Assembly (NCBI RefSeq): GCF_009498275.1
Contig: NZ_CP045643.1
Location: forward strand, 7,006,001 to 7,070,000
Source of the DNA: Streptomyces fagopyri
GTDB taxonomy: Bacteria > Actinomycetota > Actinomycetes > Streptomycetales > Streptomycetaceae
Direction: 5' to 3'
Length of the DNA stretch: 64,000 nt
Every line of letters starts with the position of its first letter. The stretch's first letter is position 1. Of this stretch, positions 8,804 to 17,522 are shown piece after piece. Made by a program: the position numbers and the translations under genes. The notes below the pieces were generated by a model. The model had not been told where the DNA came from. It saw nothing but the letters and a program-made list of their open reading frames with translations, and did no database searches.

Positions 8804-9326
8804 CTCCTCTGACTGGCTCCGAGGGGGGCTCAGGCCAGCAGATCCATGGGGTCGAACGACGCACCGGGCCCGGCGGAGTCGAGCCCGTGGAACCGAGCCC
8901 GTGGAACCGTCGACCGGTGTGCTTCCTCCACGCACTGGGAAGGACGGGGAATCCAGGCGGATGGTTGTCCCGCGGCACGAATCAGTGCCGAGGACCACCT
9001 GTCGGTCACCCGCAACCTCCAGCCCCCGCCGGCCGCACGCCACTTGTAGCCCCCGCCGGTCACCCGCCACCTGTCGCCCCCGGGGCCGTGGAGCGCGTGC
9101 CGGGAAGGCCCGGCGCGTATACGGTCCCCGGGTTCCGTCTCGGGGAAGTGGAGCCCCCCATGAGGGTGGGACGTGCGCGTACGGCCGTGTTCGTCCGGGG
9201 GCTCGAACGGCCCATGGCGGGCCGGGCCTGATTCCGTAACACAGGGAAAACCTGAAAGCGGTCCGACGCGGGAACAATCCAGCCAGCATCCGCACACCCG
9301 CCACGCAGGTTACGAGGAGTATCGCC
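8804..9326. repeat. Intergenic region with short tandem repeats
   Basis: More than 500 bases without a convincing gene; open frames here show no codon logic. Two tandem repeats are visible: a 14-bp unit GAGCCCGTGGAACC copied at 8881-8894 and 8895-8908, and a degenerate 27-bp unit (CNCCCGCCACCTGT core, then GCCCCCGCCGG) at 9007-9033, 9034-9060 and 9061-9087. The last 150 bases are less GC-rich and should hold the purine-permease promoter. I identified no riboswitch. Confidence 0.6.
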
Positions 9327-10778
9327 ATGTCCGAAGCGCAGAAGGTGACAGAGCGGCCAAGTCCCGTGCCACCGGCGACGAACAGCGTCGACCGGTATTT
9401 CAAGATCTCCGAACGGGGTTCCACGTTCGGCCGGGAGATACGCGGCGGATTCGCCACGTTCTTCACGATGGCCTACATCCTTGTCCTGAATCCGATCATC
9501 CTCGGCAGCGCCAAGGACAAGTTCGGCCACCACCTCGACAGCGGCCAACTCGTCACGGCCACCGCGCTGGTGGCCGCGGTGATGACCGTCATCATGGGGG
9601 TGGGCGGCAATCTGCCGCTCGCGATCGCGGCGGGCCTCGGACTGAACGCCGTCGTCGCCTTCCAGATCGCCCCGCTGATGAGCTGGCCCGACGCCATGGG
9701 CCTGGTGGTCATCGAGGGCGTGATCATCTGCGTCCTGGTCCTCACCGGACTGCGCGAAGCGGTCATGAACGCGATCCCGCAACAGCTGAAGCACGCCATC
9801 GGCGTCGGCATCGGACTCTTCATCGCCTTCATCGGCTTCGTGGACGCCGGCTTCGTCAGCCGCATCCCGGACATCGCGAACACCACCGTGCCGGTGCAAC
9901 TGGGCGCGACGGGCTCACTGACCGGATGGCCCGTCCTGGTCTTCTGTCTCGGCGTGCTGCTCACCATCGGACTGATGGCGCGCAAGGTGAAGGGCGCCAT
10001 CCTGATCAGCATCGTGACGATGACCGTCGTCGCCGTGATCATCAACTCGGCGGCCGACATCAAGAGCTGGGGCCTGACCACGCCGAAGATCCCCTCCGAC
10101 GTGGTCGCCGCCCCGGACTTCGGGCTCGTCGGTCACTTCAGCCTGTTCGGCGGCTTCGGCGAGACCGGCGCCCTGACGGTCATCCTGCTGATCTTCACCC
10201 TCATCCTGTCGGACTTCTTCGACGCCATGGGCACGATCGTCGGCATCAGCGCGGAGGCGGGGCTGCTCGACGACGAGGGCAAGGTGCCCGGCATCGGCCG
10301 TGTGCTGTTCATCGACGGCGCCGCGGCGGTCGCGGGCGGCGCGGCCTCCGCCTCGTCCAACACCGCGTACATCGAGTCCGCGGCCGGGGTCGGCGAGGGT
10401 TCGCGGACGGGCTTCTCGAACCTGATCACCGGCGGCATGTTCGCTCTCGCCCTGTTCCTGACCCCGCTGCTCACCATCGTCCCGCTCCAGGCGGCGGCCC
10501 CCGCCCTCGTCGCGGTCGGCTTCCTGATGATGACCCAGGTCAAGCACATCGAATGGGACGACTACGAGATCGCGATTCCCGCGTTCCTCACCATCGCGGC
10601 GATGCCGTTCTCCTACTCGATCACCAACGGCATCGGCGCGGGTTTCGTCGCCTACGTCGTGATCAAGGCGGTGCGCGGCAAGCTCCGTGAGGTCCACTGG
10701 CTGCTGTGGGCGGTGTCGGCGCTCTTCCTCGTGTACTTCGCGATCGATCCGGTGAGGCAGCTGTTCGGCGTCAAGTGA
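9327..10778 (+). CDS. NCS2-family purine permease (AzgA-type)
   Basis: 483 residues, a polytopic membrane protein with about 12-14 hydrophobic segments. The N-terminal block FGREIRGGFATFFTMAYILVLNP and the segments GLGLNAVVAF and DFFDAMGTIVGI are diagnostic of AzgA-like hypoxanthine/adenine/guanine:proton symporters. Length matches the family. The ATG follows a GAGGAG ribosome site at good spacing. It stands alone between a repeat-rich gap and a bidirectional terminator, so it is probably monocistronic. The exact purine is not determinable from sequence. Confidence 0.93.
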   Translation: MSEAQKVTERPSPVPPATNSVDRYFKISERGSTFGREIRGGFATFFTMAYILVLNPIILGSAKDKFGHHLDSGQLVTATALVAAVMTVIMGVGGNLPLAIAAGLGLNAVVAFQIAPLMSWPDAMGLVVIEGVIICVLVLTGLREAVMNAIPQQLKHAIGVGIGLFIAFIGFVDAGFVSRIPDIANTTVPVQLGATGSLTGWPVLVFCLGVLLTIGLMARKVKGAILISIVTMTVVAVIINSAADIKSWGLTTPKIPSDVVAAPDFGLVGHFSLFGGFGETGALTVILLIFTLILSDFFDAMGTIVGISAEAGLLDDEGKVPGIGRVLFIDGAAAVAGGAASASSNTAYIESAAGVGEGSRTGFSNLITGGMFALALFLTPLLTIVPLQAAAPALVAVGFLMMTQVKHIEWDDYEIAIPAFLTIAAMPFSYSITNGIGAGFVAYVVIKAVRGKLREVHWLLWAVSALFLVYFAIDPVRQLFGVK

Positions 10779-10791
10779 CCGCACGCGAGAA

Positions 10792-10819
10792 GGGCCGCCC
10801 CGGGAAAGCGGGGCGGCCC
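10792..10819. terminator. Bidirectional hairpin terminator
   Basis: Perfect 11-bp arms GGGCCGCCCCG (10792-10802) and its complement (10809-10819) with loop GGAAAG lie between the purine permease (+) and PBP (-), which converge on it. Confidence 0.85.
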
Positions 10820-10837
10820 CGTGACGTGCGCGGCGCC

Positions 10838-12289
10838 TCAGTCCTTCAGCGCCGCCCGCATCATCGCCCGGGCCACCGGGGCCGCCAGACCGTTCCCGCT
10901 GACCTCGGAACGGGCCGCGTCGGACTGCTCGACCATGACCGCGACGGCGACCTCCTTGCCGTTCGAGTCGGACTTCGCGTACGACGTGAACCAGGCGTAG
11001 GGCGTCTTGCTGTTGTTCTCGCCGTGCTGGGCCGTCCCCGTCTTGCCGCCCACCGTCGCGCCGGGGATGCGCGCGTTGGTGCCCGTGCCGTCCTCGACGA
11101 CCGTGCGCATCGCGGACTGGAGCTGTTCGGCGGTCGACCGGCTGACGATCTCCTCGGTGTCCGGACTGTCGTCGTAGTTCCTGACCACAGTGCCGTCCGC
11201 GTCACTGGTCTGCGTCACCATGTGCGGCGAGACCAGCTTGCCGCCGTTGGCAATAGCCGCCGACACCATGGCCATCTGGAGCGGGGTCGCGGTGACGTCG
11301 TACTGGCCGATGCCCGTCAGCGCCGTGGACGACTTGTCCATGTCCGAGGGGTAGACGCTCGGGTACGCCCGCACCGGCACGTCCTGCGAGGTGTCGTTGA
11401 AGCCGAACCTCTCGGCCATCGCCCGCAGCTTGTCCTGGCCGAGGTCCACGGCCATCTTCGCGAAGACGTTGTTGCAGGAGTACTGCAGCGCGACACGGAT
11501 CGGGGCGTTCGCACAGGGCGCGGAGGTGTTCTCGTTCTTCAGGACGGTCGTGGTGTTCGGCAGCGTGTACGGGTTCGGGCTGTCCGTCTTCTCGTCCACG
11601 TCCGCGTACAGCCCGTCCTCCAGCGCGGCCGCGGCGACGACCAGCTTGAAGGTCGACCCCGGCGGCAGCGGCTGGCGCAGCGCCCGGTTGGTCATCGGCT
11701 TGTCCGGGTCCTTCGTCAGCCTCTTCCAGGCGGCCGAGTCGCCGGCGCTCAGCAGCGACGGGTCGTACGACGGGGTGGAGACGGCGGCGAGGATCCTGCC
11801 GGTCTCGGGGTCGATGGCGACGGCCCCGCCCTTCTTGCCGCCGAGCGCCCGGTACGCCGCCTTCTGCACGTCCGGGTCGATCGTCGTGACCACGTCACCC
11901 GGATCGGCGCGCTTGTCGGTGACCGTGTCGAGCGGGTTCTTGAGCTGGTTGTCGGTGCCGTCCAGCAGGTCCCGGTAGACGCCCTCCAGCTGGGTCGCCC
12001 CGAACACCTGCGAGCTGTAGCCCGTGACAGCCGCGTACAGGCGGCCGTCGGTGTACGTGCGCTTGTACCTGAGGTCGCTGCCCTTCGTCTGCGCGGAACC
12101 GGTGATCGCGTCGCCGGCCACGATGATGTTCCCCAGCGGGTTCGCGTACTGCTCGATCGCGTTCCGCCGGTTGTTCTTGTCGTCCGCGAGTGCCCTGCCG
12201 TCGTAGAACTGCACCCAGGTCGCCCTGACCAGCAGGGAGAGCACGAGCAGCATGGTGAAGACGGCGGCACGCCTGATCGTCTTGTTCAT
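10838..12289 (-). CDS. Class B penicillin-binding protein (peptidoglycan transpeptidase)
   Basis: 483 residues, anchored by one N-terminal helix (AAVFTMLLVLSLLVRATWV). A pedestal domain precedes a C-terminal transpeptidase with all three active-site motifs: S212-T-F-K215, S271-C-N273 and K416-T-G418. It crosslinks peptidoglycan outside the membrane. It is much like PbpA-type class B PBPs, but no ftsW/rodA or FHA/kinase neighbours are present, so it is an orphan paralogue rather than the pbpA of the ser/thr-kinase locus. ATG at 12289 is preceded by GGGAGGAA. Its upstream neighbour (GNAT) is isolated from it by a hairpin terminator. Confidence 0.93.
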   Translation of the reverse strand: MNKTIRRAAVFTMLLVLSLLVRATWVQFYDGRALADDKNNRRNAIEQYANPLGNIIVAGDAITGSAQTKGSDLRYKRTYTDGRLYAAVTGYSSQVFGATQLEGVYRDLLDGTDNQLKNPLDTVTDKRADPGDVVTTIDPDVQKAAYRALGGKKGGAVAIDPETGRILAAVSTPSYDPSLLSAGDSAAWKRLTKDPDKPMTNRALRQPLPPGSTFKLVVAAAALEDGLYADVDEKTDSPNPYTLPNTTTVLKNENTSAPCANAPIRVALQYSCNNVFAKMAVDLGQDKLRAMAERFGFNDTSQDVPVRAYPSVYPSDMDKSSTALTGIGQYDVTATPLQMAMVSAAIANGGKLVSPHMVTQTSDADGTVVRNYDDSPDTEEIVSRSTAEQLQSAMRTVVEDGTGTNARIPGATVGGKTGTAQHGENNSKTPYAWFTSYAKSDSNGKEVAVAVMVEQSDAARSEVSGNGLAAPVARAMMRAALKD

Positions 12290-12305
12290 TCCTCCCAGAA
12301 GGACG

Positions 12306-12338
12306 GCGGGCGGCCGGGAATCGTTCCCCGCCGCCCGC
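12306..12338 (-). terminator. Hairpin terminator between GNAT and PBP genes
   Basis: Outer arms GCGGGCGGC (12306-12314) and GCCGCCCGC (12330-12338), inner arms GGGAA/TTCCC, loop TCG plus one base. It should end the iclR-GNAT transcript just before the PBP start. Confidence 0.75.
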
Positions 12339-12354
12339 GATTCTCATGCGCCGT

Positions 12355-12843
12355 TCATGAAGGTCCGGGGCGGCTCGCCAGGGTGAGGACGACCTCGTCC
12401 GTGACCTCGCCGCGCGCGTGCGCGTACCCACGGGACCGCGCGGTGATCCGGAACCCGCACTTCTCCAGGACCCGCAACGACCCCGCGTTGTCGGCCGCGG
12501 CGCGCGCGTACAGCGGGCGTTCCGGCACCTCGGCCAGCAGGTCCCGCAGCGCGGCCGTCGCGATGCCCCGGCCCCAGTGGGCCCGGTCGATCCAGTACGT
12601 GACCTCGCGCTCGCCGGGCTCCCCGTACACCGCGGCGCTGCCCACGACGTCGCCGTCCGCGAGGACGGCGCGCGACAGCGCGCCGGACGAGGCCCGTACA
12701 CGCTTCCAGTGGGCGTCGAAGGCCTCGCGATCGGCCGGGTCCCTGGGGGTGAACGCGGCCGTCCGGAGGGACTCCGGATCGTTCAGCTGCCGGTAGAAGA
12801 CCGGCAGGTCGCTGTCGTGGACCGGGCGGAGCGCGACCTCCAT
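12355..12843 (-). CDS. GNAT-family N-acetyltransferase
   Basis: 162 residues of RimJ/RimL-like GNAT fold. Near the middle are the beta4 strand VTYWIDRAHWGRGIATAAL, with the acetyl-CoA pyrophosphate loop (RGIATA), and then NAGSLRVLEKCGF, the conserved C-terminal block. ATG lies 3 bases after the IclR stop, with GGAGG inside the end of iclR serving as its ribosome site, so the two are cotranscribed. The acyl acceptor is unknown. Confidence 0.9.
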   Translation of the reverse strand: MEVALRPVHDSDLPVFYRQLNDPESLRTAAFTPRDPADREAFDAHWKRVRASSGALSRAVLADGDVVGSAAVYGEPGEREVTYWIDRAHWGRGIATAALRDLLAEVPERPLYARAAADNAGSLRVLEKCGFRITARSRGYAHARGEVTDEVVLTLASRPGPS

Positions 12844-12846
12844 GGC

Positions 12847-13620
12847 TCAGAGCCTCCGGGTGGCGAGCGTCAGCCGGTCGCGGGCGTCGAACAGGGCGTC
12901 CTTGACCATCTGCTCGTGCGCGGGGGTGAGCCGGGCGACCGGCACCGAGCAGCTGATCGCGTCCCGGGCCGGGGTGCGGTACGGGATCGCGACGCCGAAG
13001 CAGCGCAGCCCCAGGGTGTTCTCCTCGCGGTCCACGGCGAAGCCCTGCTCCCGCACCTGGTGCAGCTCGCCGATGAGCTTCTCCCGGTCGGTGATCGTGT
13101 GCTCGGTGAGGGCGGGCAGCGTCTCCGGGAGCATCTTGCGGACCTGCTCGTCGGTGTGGGTGGCGAGCAGCGCCTTGCCGAGCGAGGTCGAGTGCGCCGG
13201 GAGACGGCGGCCCACCCGGGTGAAGGGGCGCAGGTAGTGCTGGGACTGGCGGGTGGCGAGGTAGACGACGTTCGTGCCGTCCAGGCGCGCCAGGTGGATG
13301 GTCTCGGTGGTGTCGTCCGACAGCCGGTCCAGGGTGGGCCGGGCCGCGGCCACCACCTCGTCGCCGTCGATGTACGAGGTACCGACCAGCAGGGCGCGTA
13401 CGCCGATGCCGTACCGCGTGCCCGTCGCGTCCGTCTCCACCCAGCCGAGCTCCACGAGGGTGCGCAGCAGCATGTACAGGCTGGACTTCGGATAGCCGAC
13501 GGCCTCCTGGACCGCGGCCAGGGAGTGCATACCGGGCCGGCCCGCGAAGTATTCGAGCAGTTCCACGGTCCGCACCGCGGACTTGACCTGCGCTCCGCCG
13601 CCTGTCTCGCCTGCCGACAT
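12847..13620 (-). CDS. IclR-family transcriptional regulator
   Basis: About 257 residues. An N-terminal winged helix (QVKSAVRTVELLEYFAG, then YPKSSLYMLLRTLVELGWVE as recognition helix and wing) is followed by the GAF-like effector domain (RLPAHSTSLGKALLA and the GFAVDREENTLGLRCFGVAI block typical of IclR). ATG at 13620 (MSAGETGGG) is preferred; the frame stays open 80 codons upstream but that part crosses the divergent promoter. It is transcribed divergently from the aldehyde dehydrogenase with 131 bases between them and a near-palindrome in that gap. By family logic it should repress that gene in response to a small acid or sugar acid. Confidence 0.92.
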   Translation of the reverse strand: MSAGETGGGAQVKSAVRTVELLEYFAGRPGMHSLAAVQEAVGYPKSSLYMLLRTLVELGWVETDATGTRYGIGVRALLVGTSYIDGDEVVAAARPTLDRLSDDTTETIHLARLDGTNVVYLATRQSQHYLRPFTRVGRRLPAHSTSLGKALLATHTDEQVRKMLPETLPALTEHTITDREKLIGELHQVREQGFAVDREENTLGLRCFGVAIPYRTPARDAISCSVPVARLTPAHEQMVKDALFDARDRLTLATRRL

Positions 13621-13681
13621 CGCCCTTGACCCCCTCGTTGGACGGGAAATAGTCTCCGCATCATATTCACCATCAGAGACA

Positions 13682-13701
13682 GCGTTCAGTATATCGAACG
13701 C
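13682..13701. promoter_or_regulatory. Candidate IclR operator in the divergent promoter
   Basis: GCGTTC (13682-13687) and GAACGC (13696-13701) flank the AT-rich spacer AGTATATC; the central 16 bases are close to a GTTC-N8-GAAC palindrome. It lies 62 bases before iclR and 51 before the dehydrogenase GTG, where an autoregulating repressor would bind. Confidence 0.55.
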
Positions 13702-13751
13702 CACTGGTCGGTGACACAAGAACCGCGGCATCACATCTGGAGGGACCCCCG

Positions 13752-15281
13752 GTGGCAGCAGCACCAGTCTGGAGTGTCGACCCCCGAACCGGGAAGCAGC
13801 GCGAGCAGGTTGCGGTGGAGGCCACGGCCCAGGAGGTCGACGAGACCGTCCGCGCCGCACACGCCGCCCGGGGCTCCCTCGTGGACCGCACAGCGCGCGC
13901 GGCCTTCCTGCGTACCGCCGCGGACCTGCTCGAAGGGGCCAAGGACCAGCTCGTCGAGGCCGCCGACGCGGAGACCGCGCTCGGCCCGGTCCGGCTCACC
14001 GGCGAACTCGCCCGCACCTGCTACCAGTTGCGGGCCTTCGGGGACATCGTCGACGAGGGCGCGTTCCTCGACGTCGTGATCAACCACCCCGACGACACGG
14101 CGACCCCGCCGATCCCGGACCTGCGCCGCTACAAGGTGCCGCTGGGTGTCGTCGCCGTCTACTCGGCCTCGAACTTCCCCTTCGCCTTCTCGGTCGCGGG
14201 CGGCGACACCGCGAGCGCGCTGGCGGCCGGCTGCCCGGTCGTGGTCAAGGCGCACCCCGACCACCCGGCGCTCTCCGAGCTGGTCGCGGCCGTCCTGCGC
14301 CGGGCCGCCGGCCGGCACGGCATCCCGGCGGGTGTCGTCGGCCTGGTGCACGGCTTCGAGGCGGGCGTCGAACTCGTCAGGCACCCGCTGGTCGCGGCGG
14401 CCGGCTTCACCGGGTCCGTCCGTGGCGGCCGGGCGCTCTTCGACGCGGCGGCCGCGCGCCCCGTGCCGATCCCCTTCCACGGCGAACTCGGCTCCCTGAA
14501 CCCCGTGGTCGTCACCGAGGCCGCGGCGGCCGAGCGTGCCGAGGCGATCGGTGCCGGACTCGCGGGCTCGATGACGCTGGGCGTCGGCCAGTTCTGTGTG
14601 AAGCCGGGCCTGGTGCTGGCCCCGGCGAGCGCGGCCGGTGACCGGCTCCTCAAGTCGCTCACGGACGCCGTCAGCAACACCGACTCCGGTGTCCTCCTCG
14701 ACCACCGCATGCGCGACAACTTCGTCGCCGGGGTCGCCGAGCGCGCCGGTCTCCCCGGCGTGGAGGCCCCGGTGACCCCCGGTGCCGGCGGCGAGCACAC
14801 GGTGAGCCCCGGCTTCCTGACCGTGCCCGCGCGGAAGCTCGCGACGGCCGGCGAGCACGACCTGCTCCTGGAGGAGTGCTTCGGCCCCCTCACCGTGATC
14901 GCCCGCTACGAGGACGAGTCCGAGGCCGGCGCGCTGCTGTCCCGGCTGCCCGGCAACCTCACCGCCACCGTGCAGCTCTCCGCCGAGGAGGCGGCCGGCG
15001 AGGGGCGTGGCGCCGAGATCCTCGCCGAGCTGACGCCGCTCGCCGGGCGCGTCGTGGTCAACGGCTGGCCGACGGGCGTCGCCGTCGCCCCGGCCCAGCA
15101 CCACGGTGGTCCGTACCCCGCGACGACGTCCACGTCGACGTCCGTCGGCGGTACGGCGATCGAGCGGTGGCTGCGGCCGGTGGCCTACCAGGGCGCTCCC
15201 GAGCCGCTGTTGCCGGCCGAACTGCGCGACGACAACCCGCTGGATCTGCCGCGTCGGTTCAACGGGCGGCTGGAGCGCTGA
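13752..15281 (+). CDS. Aldehyde dehydrogenase (NADP+), alpha-ketoglutarate semialdehyde dehydrogenase-like
   Basis: 509 residues of the ALDH fold with catalytic Cys282 (GQFCVKPG) and general base Glu245 (FHGELGSLNP); the cofactor strand is VPLGVVAVYSASNFPFAF. The FHGELGSLNP and SMTLGVGQFC signatures separate it from ordinary betaine-aldehyde enzymes and match 2,5-dioxopentanoate (ketoglutarate semialdehyde) dehydrogenases of pentose/uronate or hydroxyproline breakdown. GTG start with a GGAGGG site 8 bases upstream. The divergent IclR regulator is probably its controller. A link to the pectin locus, through galacturonate oxidation, is attractive but inferred. A large hairpin terminator follows. 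Confidence 0.92.
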   Translation: MAAAPVWSVDPRTGKQREQVAVEATAQEVDETVRAAHAARGSLVDRTARAAFLRTAADLLEGAKDQLVEAADAETALGPVRLTGELARTCYQLRAFGDIVDEGAFLDVVINHPDDTATPPIPDLRRYKVPLGVVAVYSASNFPFAFSVAGGDTASALAAGCPVVVKAHPDHPALSELVAAVLRRAAGRHGIPAGVVGLVHGFEAGVELVRHPLVAAAGFTGSVRGGRALFDAAAARPVPIPFHGELGSLNPVVVTEAAAAERAEAIGAGLAGSMTLGVGQFCVKPGLVLAPASAAGDRLLKSLTDAVSNTDSGVLLDHRMRDNFVAGVAERAGLPGVEAPVTPGAGGEHTVSPGFLTVPARKLATAGEHDLLLEECFGPLTVIARYEDESEAGALLSRLPGNLTATVQLSAEEAAGEGRGAEILAELTPLAGRVVVNGWPTGVAVAPAQHHGGPYPATTSTSTSVGGTAIERWLRPVAYQGAPEPLLPAELRDDNPLDLPRRFNGRLER

Positions 15282-15294
15282 GAGCTCCGGACGA

Positions 15295-15356
15295 GGCGCA
15301 CCCGGGCCCGCGGGGCCGCGGGCCCGACCCGGCCGGTCGGCGGGCCCGGGTGCGCC
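15295..15356 (+). terminator. Large hairpin terminator after the aldehyde dehydrogenase gene
   Basis: Perfect 17-bp arms at 15295-15311 (GGCGCACCCGGGCCCGC) and 15340-15356, with a 28-base GC-rich interior that can fold further. Confidence 0.85.
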
Positions 15357-15396
15357 CCGTTCGGGCGCGCCGCGGTGGACCTGGGAGACTTGGCGG

Positions 15397-16005
15397 ATGG
15401 ACCTGGAACTTCCTGAACTTCCCTTCCCCCTGCGCACGTACGGCCCGGACGGACACTGGTCCTACGAGGACGGGGTGCTCGCGGGCTGGGCCGGCGGCCG
15501 CCAGGACCGTTTCGTGCCGCCCACGGGCGAGGCCCTGGACCCCGCCTCGGACGCGCCCCGGCTGCTCGGCGCCCCCGAGGGGGACTTCCAGCTGATCGCC
15601 CGGGTCACGGTCGGCTTCGGGGCCTCCTTCGACGCGGGCGTGCTCTACGTCCACGTGGGGGAGCGGGCCTGGGCGAAACTCTGCCTGGAGTACTCCCCGG
15701 ATGTGCCGACCGTCTGCACGGTGGTCACCCGGGGTCATTCCGACGATGCCAACTCCTTCTCCGTGAACGGCAGTTCCGTCTGGCTGCGAATCAGCAGGAC
15801 CGGCCGCGCCTTCGCCTTCCACGCCTCCCGCAACGGAACGAAGTGGACCTTCATCCGGCTCTTCACGCTGGGCGACGAGAAGGAGACGTCCGACGCGCTG
15901 GTCGGCTTCATGACGCAGTCCCCGATGGGGGAGGGGTGCGTGGTCACGTACGACGGCATCGAGTTCCGCCCGAACTGGCCCCAGGACCTGAGGGACGGCA
16001 GCTGA
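15397..16005 (+). CDS. DUF1349 domain protein (concanavalin A-like fold)
   Basis: About 202 residues matching the DUF1349 family, sometimes labelled 'regulation of enolase protein 1' after a yeast homologue. Characteristic blocks are VTVGFGASFDAGVLYVHVGE, WAKLCLEYSPD, VVTRGHSDDANS and FIRLFTLGDE. There is no signal peptide or membrane segment. The fold resembles a lectin-like jelly roll and could bind carbohydrate, but no activity is established. ATG follows a GGCGGATGG context with a GGGAGA site about 10 bases upstream. It sits alone between two hairpin- or spacer-bounded genes. Confidence 0.88.
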   Translation: MDLELPELPFPLRTYGPDGHWSYEDGVLAGWAGGRQDRFVPPTGEALDPASDAPRLLGAPEGDFQLIARVTVGFGASFDAGVLYVHVGERAWAKLCLEYSPDVPTVCTVVTRGHSDDANSFSVNGSSVWLRISRTGRAFAFHASRNGTKWTFIRLFTLGDEKETSDALVGFMTQSPMGEGCVVTYDGIEFRPNWPQDLRDGS

Positions 16006-16144
16006 CCGTCGGGAGCCCGTCGGGAGCGCGCACCTGCGTGGCGGGAGCGCGGTGCCGCGTCCGGCCCGGTCCGGCCGGAACCGGAACCCCCGCCACCACG
16101 TCCTCCGCTGCGTGATCAGAACGCACCGCACCGCCGGCTCCCTC

Positions 16145-16618
16145 GTGATCAGGACCGCGCTGGCCGGCGAGGCCGCCGCCATCGCCGATCTGCATGTCCG
16201 CGCCCGCGCCACCTACTACCCGGACGGCCTGCCCGAGGACGGTCTCGACTGGCCGGCGCGCTGGCGCGGCGCCATCGAGCGCCCGGACACCCATGTGCTG
16301 TGCGCGGTGCGCGACGGCCGCCTGGCCGGCATCGCCTCCTTCCGTACGGACGAGGGCGCGCCCGCCGACTCCGTGAAGCTCTTCCAGTTCCATGTCGCCC
16401 CCGACCGCTGGCGCCAGGGCATCGGTACCTCCCTGCACGCGGCCTGCGTGGAGGAGTGGCAGGCCGACGGGATGCGGACGGCCACCCTCGACGTGCACGC
16501 CGGCAACGCACGCGCGCAGGGCTTCTACGCCCGCCGGGGCTGGTTCCCGGACCCGGAGAACCCGCCGGCCGAGGGCGACCACCACCTCTTCCTGCGGTAC
16601 ACCGTGCCCGGGGAATGA
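16145..16618 (+). CDS. GNAT-family N-acetyltransferase
   Basis: About 157 residues. The GNAT core is clear: VIRTALAGEAAAIADLHVRA (beta1-alpha1), LFQFHVAPDRWRQGIGTSLHAACVEEW (beta4 and the acetyl-CoA loop RQGIGT) and NARAQGFYARRGWFPD. The start is uncertain: GTG at 16145 fits the usual beginning of the fold, while GTG at 16112 and ATG at 16052 are also in frame and none has a good ribosome site. The two GTG codons lie in a repeated GTGATCAG. It is followed after 87 bases by a DsbA-like gene. Substrate unknown. Confidence 0.85.
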   Translation: MIRTALAGEAAAIADLHVRARATYYPDGLPEDGLDWPARWRGAIERPDTHVLCAVRDGRLAGIASFRTDEGAPADSVKLFQFHVAPDRWRQGIGTSLHAACVEEWQADGMRTATLDVHAGNARAQGFYARRGWFPDPENPPAEGDHHLFLRYTVPGE

Positions 16619-16705
16619 ACCCGGCCGCCTGAACGTTTCCGCACGAGGACCCGCGGAGGGTGCCGCCGTATCCCCGTACCCGTACGACCTGGAGAGAGCC
16701 GAGAC

Positions 16706-17425
16706 ATGCGCGTCGAGATCTGGAGCGACATCGCCTGCCCCTGGTGCTACGTGGGAAAGGCGCGCTTCGAGAAGGCGCTCGACGCCTTCCCGCACCGCGA
16801 CGAGGTCGAAGTGGTGCACCGCTCCTTCGAGCTCGACCCGGGCCGTGCCAAGGGTGACGTCCAGCCGGTCCTCGCGATGCTCACCAAGAAGTACGGCATG
16901 AGCGAGGCGCAGGCGCAGGCCGGCGAGGAGAACCTGGGCGCGCAGGCCGCCGCCGAGGGCCTCGCCTACCGCACCCGGGACCGCGACCACGGCAACACCT
17001 TCGACATGCACCGCCTCCTGCACTTCGCCAAGGAGCAGGGCCGGCAGGACGAGCTGATCGGCGCCCTGTACCGGGCGAACTTCGCCGAGGAGCGGACCGT
17101 CTTCGGTGACGAGGAGCGGCTCGTCGAGCTGGCCGTCGCCGCCGGACTCGACGCCGACGCGGCCCGCGCGGTCCTCGCCGACCCGCGGGCGTACGCCGAC
17201 GACGTGCGCGCCGACGAGCGCGAGGCGGCCGAGCTGGGCGCGAACGGCGTACCGTTCTTCGTCCTCGACCGCAAGTACGGTGTCTCCGGCGCCCAGCCCG
17301 CCGAGGTGTTCACACAGGCGCTGACCCAGGCCTGGGGCGAGCGTCCGCCACTGCGGCTGATCCAGCAGGGCTCCGCCGACGCGGAGGTCTGCGGCCCGGA
17401 CGGATGCGCCGTGCCGCAGCAGTGA
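16706..17425 (+). CDS. DsbA-family thiol oxidoreductase (FrnE-like)
   Basis: 239 residues. A thioredoxin fold begins with MRVEIWSDIACPWCYVGK, carrying the CPWC redox pair near residues 11-14, followed by the helical insertion of DsbA/2-hydroxychromene-2-carboxylate isomerase-like proteins and the cis-Pro region GANGVPFFVLD. There is no signal peptide, so it is cytosolic like FrnE. FrnE proteins act as disulfide isomerases or in polyketide maturation; function here is open. GGAGAG precedes the ATG. The C-terminal tail ends in Cys-containing VCGPDGCAVPQQ, which may be a second redox centre. Confidence 0.9.
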   Translation: MRVEIWSDIACPWCYVGKARFEKALDAFPHRDEVEVVHRSFELDPGRAKGDVQPVLAMLTKKYGMSEAQAQAGEENLGAQAAAEGLAYRTRDRDHGNTFDMHRLLHFAKEQGRQDELIGALYRANFAEERTVFGDEERLVELAVAAGLDADAARAVLADPRAYADDVRADEREAAELGANGVPFFVLDRKYGVSGAQPAEVFTQALTQAWGERPPLRLIQQGSADAEVCGPDGCAVPQQ

Positions 17426-17426
17426 A

Positions 17427-17446
17427 AAGCCCTGGTCGGGGGGCTT
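17427..17446 (+). terminator. Weak hairpin after the DsbA-like gene
   Basis: AAGCCC and GGGCTT arms with an 8-base loop begin just after the stop codon. Confidence 0.4.
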
Positions 17447-17522
17447 GCATAAGCGGTCGTTGGGGGAACCGGAAAGAAGTCCGCAATGGACGGGGGGTTC
17501 CCGGAGCCGCAGAGTAGGTCCC

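Noticed and set aside
9088..9326. Purine riboswitch for the AzgA-type permease
   Set aside because: No conserved purine aptamer loops could be recognised; GC-rich sequence alone is not evidence.
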